DNA of 6,246 nucleotides from Candidatus Symbiobacter sp. GTDB taxonomy: Bacteria; Pseudomonadota; Alphaproteobacteria; Elsterales; Elsteraceae. A program made the translations under genes and the position numbers. Below the pieces are notes generated by a model. It saw nothing but the letters and a program-made list of their open reading frames with translations, was not told the DNA's origin and searched no databases. Below are positions 1-6,123 of this stretch, one piece after another; the first letter of the stretch is position 1; each line of letters opens with the position of its first letter. The stretch covers positions 1 through 6,246 of the forward strand of contig JASGCR010000132.1 of assembly GCA_030054015.1 (NCBI GenBank), written 5' to 3'.

Positions 1-1
1 C

Positions 2-33
2 CGGACTGCAAGCGGGAATCCGCTTGCAGTCCG
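2..33. repeat. Perfect hairpin 1 of a three-hairpin array
   Basis: Positions 2-15 are the exact reverse complement of 20-33, giving a 14-bp perfect stem around a 4-base loop (GAAT). It is the left-most of three adjacent hairpins in the gene-free stretch 1-163, downstream of the reductase gene that is read leftward. Neither strand shows a T-run directly after the stem, so it does not look like a standard intrinsic terminator. It could act as an RNA 3' stabiliser, a protein-binding palindrome or part of a mobile palindromic repeat. The structure is certain; the role is unknown. Confidence 0.8.
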
Positions 34-42
34 AGAAGGAAT

Positions 43-81
43 ATCCCCCAGGAGTTTTAAGGAATAATACTCCTGGGGGAT
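43..81. repeat. Perfect hairpin 2 of the array
   Basis: Positions 43-55 (ATCCCCCAGGAGT) pair exactly with 69-81, giving a 13-bp stem around a 13-base A/T-rich loop. The loop and the left flank both contain GGAATA. Its arm sequence is unrelated to those of hairpins 1 and 3, so the array is not a simple tandem duplication. No poly-T tail follows on either strand. The role is unknown. Confidence 0.8.
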
Positions 82-127
82 TACCCGACGCGAAATATCC
101 GTGTAACACGGATATTTCGGCGGGTAA
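81..127. repeat. Long imperfect hairpin 3 of the array
   Basis: The inner arms 91-103 and 107-119 pair perfectly over 13 bp around a 3-base loop. The outer arms 81-87 (TTACCCG) and 121-127 (CGGGTAA) extend the stem by 7 bp after an asymmetric bulge (88-90 against 120). It abuts hairpin 2 directly, sharing base 81. On the plus strand a T6 run occurs at 138-143, about ten bases after the stem, which is too far for a clean terminator. It lies 37 bp beyond the reductase stop codon and could protect or end that transcript; this is inference. Confidence 0.8.
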
Positions 128-163
128 TGACGCTCCCTTTTTTAGCACTTAACCAGACTCTCC

Positions 164-1168
164 TTAAATATCCAACACCAATACCGGATCGAGCGCCCCC
201 GAACAACACACGGTCATATAATTATTGGCGGCTTTTTCCTTGTCGGTTTGGAAGCTGTCGCGGTGATCGGGGCGGCCTTCGATGACTTTGGTCAGGCAGG
301 TACCGCAAATGCCATTTTCGCACGAGGTCGGAATGGGGATGCCGCCTTTGATCAGAACCCGGGCAATGGATTGATCGGGTTTAATCATAAATTCTTTGCC
401 GGATTTTTTGGCGATGACTTTGAACGCGCCCAGATTGGCGGCGGCCGCAGTCACCTCGACCGGTTTGGCTCCGAAATATTCGACATGGATGCGTTCTTCG
501 GGCCATTTTTTGTCGCGGGCGGTGGTCAAAACGAAATTCATAAACCCGGATGGGCCGCAGCAATAAAGATGGTTCGATGTCGCGGGCGCGGTGCGGGCCA
601 ATAATTTCTCGGCCTTAAATTTTTGCCCGTCATCGCCATCGTCGCAATGCAGGAAGATTTTGCCGTCATACCCGGGTTGCCGCAACACCTCCATAAAGGC
701 CGCGCGATCCGCCGAGCGCACGCAATAATGCAATTCAAAACTGCGTCCGATGGATTGCAAGCGTTGCGCCATCGCCAAAATCGGCGTGATGCCGATGCCG
801 CCGGCGCATAAAATATGGTGGCTGGCTTTTTCATTCAAAGGAAAGGCATTGCGCGGCGCACTGATGGTCAGAGCCGCCCCCACCGATAAATGATCATGCA
901 CCGCCACCGACCCGCCGCGTGAGGCCGGCTCGCGCAGCACCCCAATGACATAGCGATGGGATTCCGACGGATCATTGGCGAGGGAATATTGGCGGATAAT
1001 TTCGGCCTCGCCCGGTTTGCCCGGCAAAAACACATCGATATGCGCCCCAGCCGTAAATTCAGGCAAAGCCTTACCATCCGCCGCTTCCAAGCTTAGGCGA
1101 ACAATGTCGGTGGCGACGACATCATGTGCGGTGACCCGTGTGGTGATTTTTGCTGCGGACTGTGTCAT
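164..1168 (-). CDS. PDR/VanB-family ferredoxin-type oxidoreductase (FMN, NAD(P)H, 2Fe-2S)
   Basis: This is the reductase component of a two-part Rieske-type oxygenase, of the phthalate dioxygenase reductase/vanillate demethylase VanB type. It moves electrons from NAD(P)H through FMN to a 2Fe-2S cluster and on to an oxygenase, in the cytoplasm. Numbering is from the ATG at 1168 (334 aa). The FMN domain has RQYSL (59-63) and RGGSVAVHD (84-92). The NAD domain has GGIGITP (123-129) and CGPSGFM (204-210). The C-terminal plant-type ferredoxin domain has cysteines 283, 288, 291 and about 321 in the spacing C-x4-C-x2-C-x29-C. All three modules are complete and the length is close to normal for the family. 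A GTG at 1186 would add six residues. Neither start has a clear Shine-Dalgarno site; I prefer the ATG because the shorter N-terminus resembles relatives. No oxygenase subunit is in the window, so the substrate is unknown and the name vanB is not justified. It is divergent from the MFS gene. Confidence 0.92.
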   Translation of the reverse strand: MTQSAAKITTRVTAHDVVATDIVRLSLEAADGKALPEFTAGAHIDVFLPGKPGEAEIIRQYSLANDPSESHRYVIGVLREPASRGGSVAVHDHLSVGAALTISAPRNAFPLNEKASHHILCAGGIGITPILAMAQRLQSIGRSFELHYCVRSADRAAFMEVLRQPGYDGKIFLHCDDGDDGQKFKAEKLLARTAPATSNHLYCCGPSGFMNFVLTTARDKKWPEERIHVEYFGAKPVEVTAAAANLGAFKVIAKKSGKEFMIKPDQSIARVLIKGGIPIPTSCENGICGTCLTKVIEGRPDHRDSFQTDKEKAANNYMTVCCSGALDPVLVLDI

Positions 1169-1324
1169 AATCGAGGAAACTTTCACGCTCAGAAAAAAAT
1201 TTGCTTCGTGGGGTTTTTAACGGATATTCTTTGGCTTGCCAATAATTATCCTGGTGACCTTAAAAAAATACTTCTTTTTCCAGATTAGAATATACCCCGT
1301 GTCCTTGAAAAATTCGCCTTTACG

Positions 1325-1352
1325 ACCCCCTCCTTCTTCATAAGGAAAGTCC
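1325..1352. repeat. Possible degenerate copy of the dispersed palindromic repeat
   Basis: The text around CCCCCTCCTTC followed by ATAAGGAAAG resembles the better copies at 1502-1537 and 6147-6173: a C-run, CTCCTTC, a short loop, then AAGGAA. A 5-bp stem remains (TCCTT at 1331-1335 with AAGGA at 1342-1346). The match is partial, so this may be a decayed copy or chance similarity in low-complexity sequence. Confidence 0.4.
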
Positions 1353-1384
1353 GAACCAGCCCCCCCTTTTGCCAAAAGAGCCGT

Positions 1385-1486
1385 GCATTTGCGAGCGGCG
1401 AAGCCGCGAAGCAATCCAGAAAAATCTAGCAATTTCAGGATATTACTGGATTGCTTCGCGGTTGCGATGCAACCGCTCGCAAATGC
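1385..1486. repeat. Long two-segment inverted repeat (palindromic intergenic element)
   Basis: The outer arms 1385-1398 (GCATTTGCGAGCGG) and 1473-1486 are exact reverse complements over 14 bp. The inner arms 1404-1419 (CCGCGAAGCAATCCAG) and 1446-1461 are exact over 16 bp. Unpaired segments of 5 and 11 bases lie between outer and inner arms, and the central loop is 26 bases, A/T-rich. The arm text closely resembles the widespread bacterial intergenic palindrome of the type TTGCGAGCGAAGC...GAAGCAATCCAG, which I recall from several unrelated genomes including alphaproteobacteria. As RNA it would form a very stable stem-loop. It sits upstream of both divergent genes, which is unusual for a termination structure. 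The base pairing is certain; its identity as a known repeat family is from memory. Confidence 0.85.
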
Positions 1487-1502
1487 GACTTTTTTGTTTT
1501 TT
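1446..1502 (+). terminator. Possible intrinsic terminator: right arm of the inverted repeat plus T-rich tract
   Basis: Read on the plus strand, the long stem ending at 1486 is followed by GACTTTTTTGTTTTTT (1487-1502), three bases after the stem. This is the layout of a rho-independent terminator. No plus-strand gene lies to its left inside the window, so if it works it would stop stray transcription entering the MFS gene or act on a leader transcript starting upstream. It could also be an accidental property of the repeat. Confidence 0.4.
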
Positions 1503-1537
1503 AGACTTATTCTGATCTTCCCTAAGCAGGAAGGAGG
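1502..1537 (-). repeat. Dispersed palindromic repeat, minus-orientation copy
   Basis: The reverse complement of this segment reads CCTCCTTCCTGCTTAGGGAAG, then a short variable stretch, then GAATAAGTCTA. It matches the unit that occurs in tandem at 6147-6190 on the plus strand with few differences. The core is itself a hairpin (CTTCC at 1518-1522 with GGAAG at 1529-1533). It directly follows the T-rich tract after the long inverted repeat and lies about 60 bases upstream of the MFS start. With the copies at the right end it flanks the MFS, moaB and transglycosylase genes in inverted orientation. Confidence 0.75.
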
Positions 1538-1599
1538 ACATAAGGCGGAATTCATTTGGAAACAGAGTATACAAACGAAATTATAGAAGTTGTCTTAAA

Positions 1600-2784
1600 A
1601 TGTGGCTTGCCCGAAAATTATCCCTGCCAAAGCACGGCTCGCCCTTTTGGGTAATTGCCACCATATTGGTGATTAACCTTATTTGCATGACCGCCTTTGC
1701 GGCGTTGGGCTTGTTGGTGACCATCCGCATGGCCGACATGGGGTACAGCAACACCAGATTGGGCTGGCAAGTCATTATGTGGTCAATCGGGGTGATGGCA
1801 CTGGGGCGGTTTTTTCCCCCCATTATCTTTCGTCTCGGTGTCTTGGGATCGCTCTATCTGGGCTTGCTGGGGTGTGCCGGTTTAATTTCTACCTTGACGA
1901 TCATTCCGATGGGTCCCTGGTGGTTGGTCGAGGCGTTTTTGTCCGGCGGGGTGTTTGGCCTGTTCTGGACGGTCTCGGAAACCTGGCTCAGTGCCGTCTC
2001 TCCCGAAGCCTATCGTTCACGCATCAACGCGCTTTATGCCATGACGATTGGGGTTGCGGGCAGTGGCGGGTCGTTATTGCTGCATCTTATTGGCGACCAG
2101 GGAATGTGGCCTTTTTGGACGTTAAGCCTGATTATTGCTGGCTCCAGCCTGTGTTTGCTGGTGGTGCGTCATTACCCGACCCAGATTGCCTTGCATGGTC
2201 GCTCCAATATTTGGCGCACCGCGAAAACGGCTGGCTTGGTCTTGGTGATTGGGGTGGTGTCGGGCTTTACCGATGCGGGTACCTCGGCGATGTTTTCGGT
2301 TTATGTCCTTAAAACCGGCTATAGCGAAAGCGAATTGTTGCGCATGGTGTTTGTCTTTGGCTTGGGACGGTTAATATTACAAATGCCGGTGGGGATGATT
2401 GCGGATCGGCTGAATCGGGTCACGGTCTTGTGTACATCATCTTTTTTGTGCGTGATTGTGGTGTTATCCTTGCCCTGGGCCTTAAATACGCCATTTGAAG
2501 CCCCGGTGTTATTTTTGTGGGGCGGGCTGATTGACACATTTTATGTGTTGGGTCTGGCGATTATGGGATCGCGCTATTCCGGGCAGCGATTGGTTGAAAT
2601 GAACGCGCTGTTTGTCATGCTGTACAGCCTGGGTACCGCGACGGGCGCACCCAGCCTAGGGTTTATGATGGATCAATTTGGGGCAAATGTTTATCCCATC
2701 GTGGTGGCGGCGGTGATTGGGGTGGCGATTTGCGCATCCTTGCTCAGCACGACCTCATTTTTCCAAAAGGCGCGGCATAAGTGA
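1600..2784 (+). CDS. MFS transporter, YcaD-like, 12 membrane segments
   Basis: This is an inner-membrane secondary transporter of the major facilitator superfamily; the substrate cannot be read from the sequence. The 394-residue protein has about 12 hydrophobic segments, roughly at 16-41, 53-74, 80-101, 106-127, 143-163, 169-188, 210-236, 247-267, 276-294, 301-322, 332-354 and 363-384. The second half keeps the MFS motif A signature in the loop between segments 8 and 9: GMIADRLNR (265-273). The first half has FWTVSETWL (122-130) followed by RSR (139-141), which resembles the E-x-W-L...R-x-R signature of YcaD/YfkF-type transporters. The first-half motif A is degenerate. The length is normal for the family and nothing is missing. 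The start is an ATG with only a weak AGAAG ten bases upstream. The gene stands alone on the plus strand and its 3' end overlaps moaB by 30 bp, tail-to-tail. A drug or metabolite efflux role is plausible but unproven. Confidence 0.88.
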   Translation: MWLARKLSLPKHGSPFWVIATILVINLICMTAFAALGLLVTIRMADMGYSNTRLGWQVIMWSIGVMALGRFFPPIIFRLGVLGSLYLGLLGCAGLISTLTIIPMGPWWLVEAFLSGGVFGLFWTVSETWLSAVSPEAYRSRINALYAMTIGVAGSGGSLLLHLIGDQGMWPFWTLSLIIAGSSLCLLVVRHYPTQIALHGRSNIWRTAKTAGLVLVIGVVSGFTDAGTSAMFSVYVLKTGYSESELLRMVFVFGLGRLILQMPVGMIADRLNRVTVLCTSSFLCVIVVLSLPWALNTPFEAPVLFLWGGLIDTFYVLGLAIMGSRYSGQRLVEMNALFVMLYSLGTATGAPSLGFMMDQFGANVYPIVVAAVIGVAICASLLSTTSFFQKARHK

Positions 2785-3297
2785 GACAAAATTACAGGGC
2801 GGGTGGCGATTGTCCAATTGCCAGCGCAAAATCCCGTCCCAGGCATCACGGCAGGCCGAGGGCGAGCCGGGCAAAGCAAATAAATATGTGCCGCCCGCCA
2901 CCCCCGCCGTGGCCCGGCTTTGGATCGCGGAACTGCCGATTTTTTGCCAGGAAAGCCAGCGAAACGCCTCGCCAAAGCCTTCGATTTCTTTGTCATACAG
3001 GGCGCGAAAGGCTTCGGGGGTGACATCGCGGCCGGTGATGCCGGTGCCGCCGGTCGCAATCACCACATCAATGGCCGGATCGGCGATCCATTGCCGCAAC
3101 CGCGCCGTAATTGCGGCCTGGTCATCGCGCACAATATCCCGCGTCGCCAATTTATGCCCCGCCGCCGTCAAAAGCGACGCCAACACATCGCCCGACCGAT
3201 CATCGGAGGCGCGGCGTGTGTCGGATATGGTCAAGACCGCAATTGCCACCGGGATAAAATTTTTGCTGGTATCGATCCGTTCGTTCACTGGCTCCAT
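2755..3297 (-). CDS. moaB: MoaB, molybdenum cofactor biosynthesis protein B
   Basis: This is a cytoplasmic protein of the MoaB/MogA family, whose active members adenylylate molybdopterin before molybdenum insertion. The function of the MoaB branch is less certain in some bacteria. The 180-residue protein shows the family landmarks in order: TISDTR (23-28), the molybdopterin-binding stretch GGTGITGRDVTPEA (83-96), EIEGFGE (104-110), SRA (127-129) and LPGSPSAC (142-149). The C-terminus RHPPCNFVSLMPRL (164-177) matches what I recall of alphaproteobacterial MoaB. The length is normal and the gene is intact. The ATG at 3297 is supported by GGAG seven bases upstream. It begins 19 bp after the transglycosylase stop codon on the same strand, so it is probably co-transcribed with that gene. 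Its last 30 bases overlap the end of the MFS gene on the other strand. No other cofactor gene is present in the window. Confidence 0.95.
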   Translation of the reverse strand: MEPVNERIDTSKNFIPVAIAVLTISDTRRASDDRSGDVLASLLTAAGHKLATRDIVRDDQAAITARLRQWIADPAIDVVIATGGTGITGRDVTPEAFRALYDKEIEGFGEAFRWLSWQKIGSSAIQSRATAGVAGGTYLFALPGSPSACRDAWDGILRWQLDNRHPPCNFVSLMPRLLEK

Positions 3298-3304
3298 GAC
3301 TTGG

Positions 3305-3308
3305 CTCC
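3305..3308 (-). promoter_or_regulatory. Shine-Dalgarno site for moaB
   Basis: On the minus strand GGAG lies seven bases before the moaB ATG, inside the 19-bp gap after the transglycosylase stop. It fixes the moaB start and supports translation from a shared transcript. The GGAG is itself part of an ATGGAGCCA that is repeated 13 bases later across the true start codon, so an out-of-frame ATG sits just upstream. Confidence 0.7.
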
Positions 3309-3316
3309 ATGGTGGT

Positions 3317-5797
3317 TCATTCCGGTTGCGCGGATGCCGTCAGGGACAGGCGCGGCAGACTCAGCACCGAGACCGGCACCGCCGACGGGGTGGGGGCTTT
3401 GAGGCTATCGGAGTCCGGCTCGTTGGTGGCCGTACGATAGTGATAGAGCGGCCAATTCCCTTGGGCCAAAGCGACCATCGAGGGGACGGCTTCGCCCAAA
3501 CGCAATTGATAGACCCAATAAGATGTCAAAACCCGTTCGACATAAAGTTTGGTCTCGGCAGATGCCATACGCTCGACAAACAGCAGGGCATCTTGATCCC
3601 CATCTGCATTCGCATCTGCAATCCCATCCCCATCCGCATCGTCGGGAACCGTCCAAGCGAGGTTGGTTTGGCGGTTAATGCTGTTATTCAGCATCCCCAA
3701 ACCGCCATTATAGGCAATAATCATGTAGATCAGGTTATTTTTGACGCGATCATGGTTGAACAAGGACAAGATCAAACGCTGAGCGACCGCCAAATTCAAT
3801 TCAGGATTGTGCAAAAATTTCACCAAGCCCTTGCCGGGGCTGGCGGAGATGAGCGTCTTGGTACCCGTACCCGCCTTTGCTTCGCTCTTTGCGCCTGCGT
3901 CCTTTTGGTTCTTGGGCATGTTGCGGGTGAATGAATGGGCGGTGCGCGGCATGATCTGCATTAAACCTTGGGCCCCCTTGGGGCTGACAGCTTGGGGGTT
4001 AAACAAAGATTCAATGCGGGCCAAGCCAAACATCAAGGCCGGATCGATGAGAAATCCCTCGGTCGGTTGCCATTTGGGCAGGGGGTAATAGCCCCCTTGA
4101 TAATGGCGACCGCTTAATCGCTCCAGCGCGGTGGCGAGGCGCAAGGCCAAATGGGGATTGCCCTCGGCGGCGGCGAGGGTCAGCAAATAACTTTGCAGAT
4201 GGCCAGGCAGAGTCAAAAACGCGCTGCGCAATTCTTTTTCGGCCAAATCATCGGCTTTGATTTGCCATAAAGCGGCAGCCCGCGCCACCGCCGGTTGCGC
4301 CGCCAGGTTTTGCCAATCGGCATCGCTTAGGTTCGGCAATTGGAAATCTAATTTTGGCATCTCAGCCAATTTTGCCGCCGCCAGCAAGGCATAAAATCCG
4401 GTGCCGTTATGGGCGGCGCGTTGCAGCCAGGCCCGCGCTTTATCGCTGTGACCCAGCCGTTCTTCCGCCCGTGCCGCCCAGAAAGCCCCCCGATTCTGAG
4501 ACCAGAGCGAGGCATTTTTGGCATCGGGAATTTGGGCGAAATAGCCCGCCGCCCGCGCGTCTTCCTGGCGCATCCAAGCCAGCAATCCCGCCAGCCATGC
4601 CGCTTCGGGCAATTGATCCGCCGACCGCGCCGCCGACCGCGCCAAACGCGCGGCGGTGTTAAAACTGCCCACGCGAAAGAAGGCGCGGGCCAAAGCGGTG
4701 GCCTGGGCATCTTCGTCTAAATTGGACAAATGGCTCTTTTTTTGTTGCGCGACGAAAAATTCCAAGGCGGCATCGCGTTGTCCCTTCGCCAATAAATTTT
4801 CAATTTGGCGCAAATTTTCGCGGCCCCGCGGGGAAAGTTTGGGGGTGCCATCGATCCATTGCGGCAAATCATCGCCGCCGCCGGTGAGAATCTTGGCTTT
4901 TTGTCTGAGACCCGCCCAAAAACGCGGCGGGATGGGGCGCATCGACCCCTCGCCCTTGATCAAACTGACCGCCAGCATATGCGGTTTTTCGGGGGGAAAA
5001 TTGCCCTTGTCATAGCGCATCGCCATTTCGGTGGCCTGCGGCAAACCGCTCCACGCCATCACCCATTTTTGCAACAGGGGATGGTTGGGCGGCAATTTAA
5101 GCCGCAAATAACGCTCGCCCAATAAAACGCCGACCAATAATTTGTTCTCAAGCTGCGCCAATTCAGCATCCGCTTCGCCCGTGCGACCAGCGCGATCCAA
5201 GGCAAAGGCCGCCTGGTAATGCGCGACATCGTCGCGGCTTAGGATTTGGAATTGGTGGGCGCGGCACCATTCACATGCCGCCGACGCGGCTGCGTTCTTG
5301 ACGGTGGGGGGCGACAAAGGTTTAGGCAGGGCCACCCCAGCCTGGGGCAGGGCATCGAGCGGCCGACGAACCGGCCCGCCCAGCGCGTGTGCGCCGCCCT
5401 CACGCGGATTGAGCGGATTGAGCGGGGCCTGCAGCAAAATCGGCGGCGGCACCTCGTTGCTCACTTGGGCGGCGGCAGGGGGTGTCGCGGTGGTTGGGGC
5501 CTCGGTGGTTATGGCCGCAGCTGGCGGCATCGCATCGCTGGCATCGGTGACATCGCTGGCATCGGTGACATCGCTGGCATCGGGCTGCGTTCTCTCCACC
5601 CCTGGTGACGCGGCGACATTGTGCGGAGCCAGCGATCGGCCCGCACTTAACGCCACCAACGCCACGGTTGCCACCCAGGCCACCCGCATACGCCATCGCG
5701 GCTTTGGCGGCGGGGTCGGCCCATCCCAAGCGGGCAGGCGCGACCAATCGGGTGACCCCTGGCGGGTGTGATCTGCGATTTGTATCAAATACCTCAT
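3317..5797 (-). CDS. Membrane-anchored Slt-type lytic transglycosylase with two catalytic-domain insertions
   Basis: This is a peptidoglycan lytic transglycosylase of the Slt70/GH23 type, which cleaves MurNAc-GlcNAc bonds in the periplasm to form 1,6-anhydro ends. It has 826 residues; typical Slt proteins are about 600-700. In order: a short cytoplasmic head with RWRMR (34-38); one membrane segment (about 39-54), not an obvious cleaved signal; an Ala/Pro/Thr-rich linker (55-170) with an ASDVTD repeat (74-89); a CEWC motif (175-178); a helical, TPR-like superhelix (about 185-560); and the catalytic domain (about 580-770). The catalytic Glu is E596 in GLARIES, followed by SPKGAQGLMQIMPRTA (605-620) and AYNGG (695-699). 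Two insertions interrupt this domain: a Lys/Ala/Gly-rich segment (about 624-657) and an acidic DxDxDG segment (719-736). A disordered tail follows (about 775-826). AAGG lies eight bases before the ATG. moaB follows after 19 bp. The enzyme class is secure; the anchor and insert roles are inferred. Confidence 0.92.
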   Translation of the reverse strand: MRYLIQIADHTRQGSPDWSRLPAWDGPTPPPKPRWRMRVAWVATVALVALSAGRSLAPHNVAASPGVERTQPDASDVTDASDVTDASDAMPPAAAITTEAPTTATPPAAAQVSNEVPPPILLQAPLNPLNPREGGAHALGGPVRRPLDALPQAGVALPKPLSPPTVKNAAASAACEWCRAHQFQILSRDDVAHYQAAFALDRAGRTGEADAELAQLENKLLVGVLLGERYLRLKLPPNHPLLQKWVMAWSGLPQATEMAMRYDKGNFPPEKPHMLAVSLIKGEGSMRPIPPRFWAGLRQKAKILTGGGDDLPQWIDGTPKLSPRGRENLRQIENLLAKGQRDAALEFFVAQQKKSHLSNLDEDAQATALARAFFRVGSFNTAARLARSAARSADQLPEAAWLAGLLAWMRQEDARAAGYFAQIPDAKNASLWSQNRGAFWAARAEERLGHSDKARAWLQRAAHNGTGFYALLAAAKLAEMPKLDFQLPNLSDADWQNLAAQPAVARAAALWQIKADDLAEKELRSAFLTLPGHLQSYLLTLAAAEGNPHLALRLATALERLSGRHYQGGYYPLPKWQPTEGFLIDPALMFGLARIESLFNPQAVSPKGAQGLMQIMPRTAHSFTRNMPKNQKDAGAKSEAKAGTGTKTLISASPGKGLVKFLHNPELNLAVAQRLILSLFNHDRVKNNLIYMIIAYNGGLGMLNNSINRQTNLAWTVPDDADGDGIADANADGDQDALLFVERMASAETKLYVERVLTSYWVYQLRLGEAVPSMVALAQGNWPLYHYRTATNEPDSDSLKAPTPSAVPVSVLSLPRLSLTASAQPE
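5533..5583. repeat. 18-bp tandem repeat inside the transglycosylase linker
   Basis: The 18-base unit CATCGCTGGCATCGGTGA occurs twice exactly (5533-5550 and 5551-5568), followed by 15 of 18 bases of a third copy (5569-5583). It is in frame and encodes the ASDVTD peptide repeat in the periplasmic linker just after the membrane anchor. Because the unit is a multiple of three, slippage would change linker length without a frameshift. Confidence 0.9.
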
Positions 5798-6123
5798 GAA
5801 TACGACCTTGTTATGCTTTCATCAAGAACGGCGTTTCGCCTTAAATCCCTTAAAAAAATTTTGCTCATTCGCGGCGTTGGTGCCGATAAATTAACCCCAT
5901 CGCCATAATGTTTGCGACGTTGGTAAGTGACATATAGAAAGTTTTAGCAGAATTTCTACTCGAAAATCTTCCCAAATAATCAGATTTAAGGTCAGAATAA
6001 CCACAATATTTGGTAAAGTGTGTTTTTATACATCAAAAAATTCTTTCAACATCAAGCGCGTATTTGATAATTTGGATAATTCGGATTAAGCGGTAAATTA
6101 TTTTGTATAGTTTAACGCCTAAA
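5798..6123. other. AT-rich gene-free region upstream of the transglycosylase
   Basis: No open frame with a recognisable protein occurs on either strand, and I see no tRNA or other RNA gene. The stretch is clearly more A/T-rich than the coding DNA, especially 5930-6120. It must contain the promoter for the minus-strand transglycosylase-moaB unit, but I cannot assign a -35/-10 pair with confidence. The only firm translation signal is AAGG eight bases before the ATG. Confidence 0.6.

Larger units (their letters stand above)
1169..1599. other. Gene-free divergent intergenic region rich in repeats
   Basis: This stretch separates the divergent reductase and MFS genes and should hold both promoters, but I find no convincing -35/-10 pair for either. 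It contains a degenerate repeat copy (about 1325-1352), a long inverted repeat (1385-1486), a T-rich tract (1490-1502) and a dispersed palindromic repeat (1502-1537). The open frames that cross it are translations of the repeats, with no recognisable protein motif. The MFS start at 1600 is preceded by a weak purine stretch, AGAAG at 1585-1589, ten bases upstream. Confidence 0.7.

Noticed and set aside
1385..1537. CRISPR array
   Set aside because: The repeats here are palindromic elements with no regular repeat-spacer series and no cas genes nearby.
1217..1555. 112-codon minus-strand frame in the divergent intergenic region
   Set aside because: It translates straight through the inverted repeat and the dispersed repeat, has no recognisable motif and no ribosome site. 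Its openness is chance.
2804..2823. Hairpin terminator for the MFS gene
   Set aside because: TGGCGATTG and CAATTGCCA nearly pair, but the loop would be two bases, one pair is a wobble and no T-run follows.
2717..3934. Long plus-strand open frame (405 codons) antisense to moaB and the transglycosylase
   Set aside because: It lies opposite two genes with clear motifs, has low-complexity Arg/Pro-rich content and shows no family signature. It is a shadow frame.
5246..5771. Overlapping plus-strand frames opposite the transglycosylase N-terminus
   Set aside because: They arise from the GC-rich, repetitive linker DNA on the opposite strand. The transglycosylase reading is supported by an anchor, a superhelix and catalytic motifs.
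5798..5830. TTGATG...TATTCA as a promoter for the transglycosylase
   Set aside because: The spacing is 17 bases, but the -10-like element overlaps the start codon, which would leave no leader for the AAGG ribosome site.
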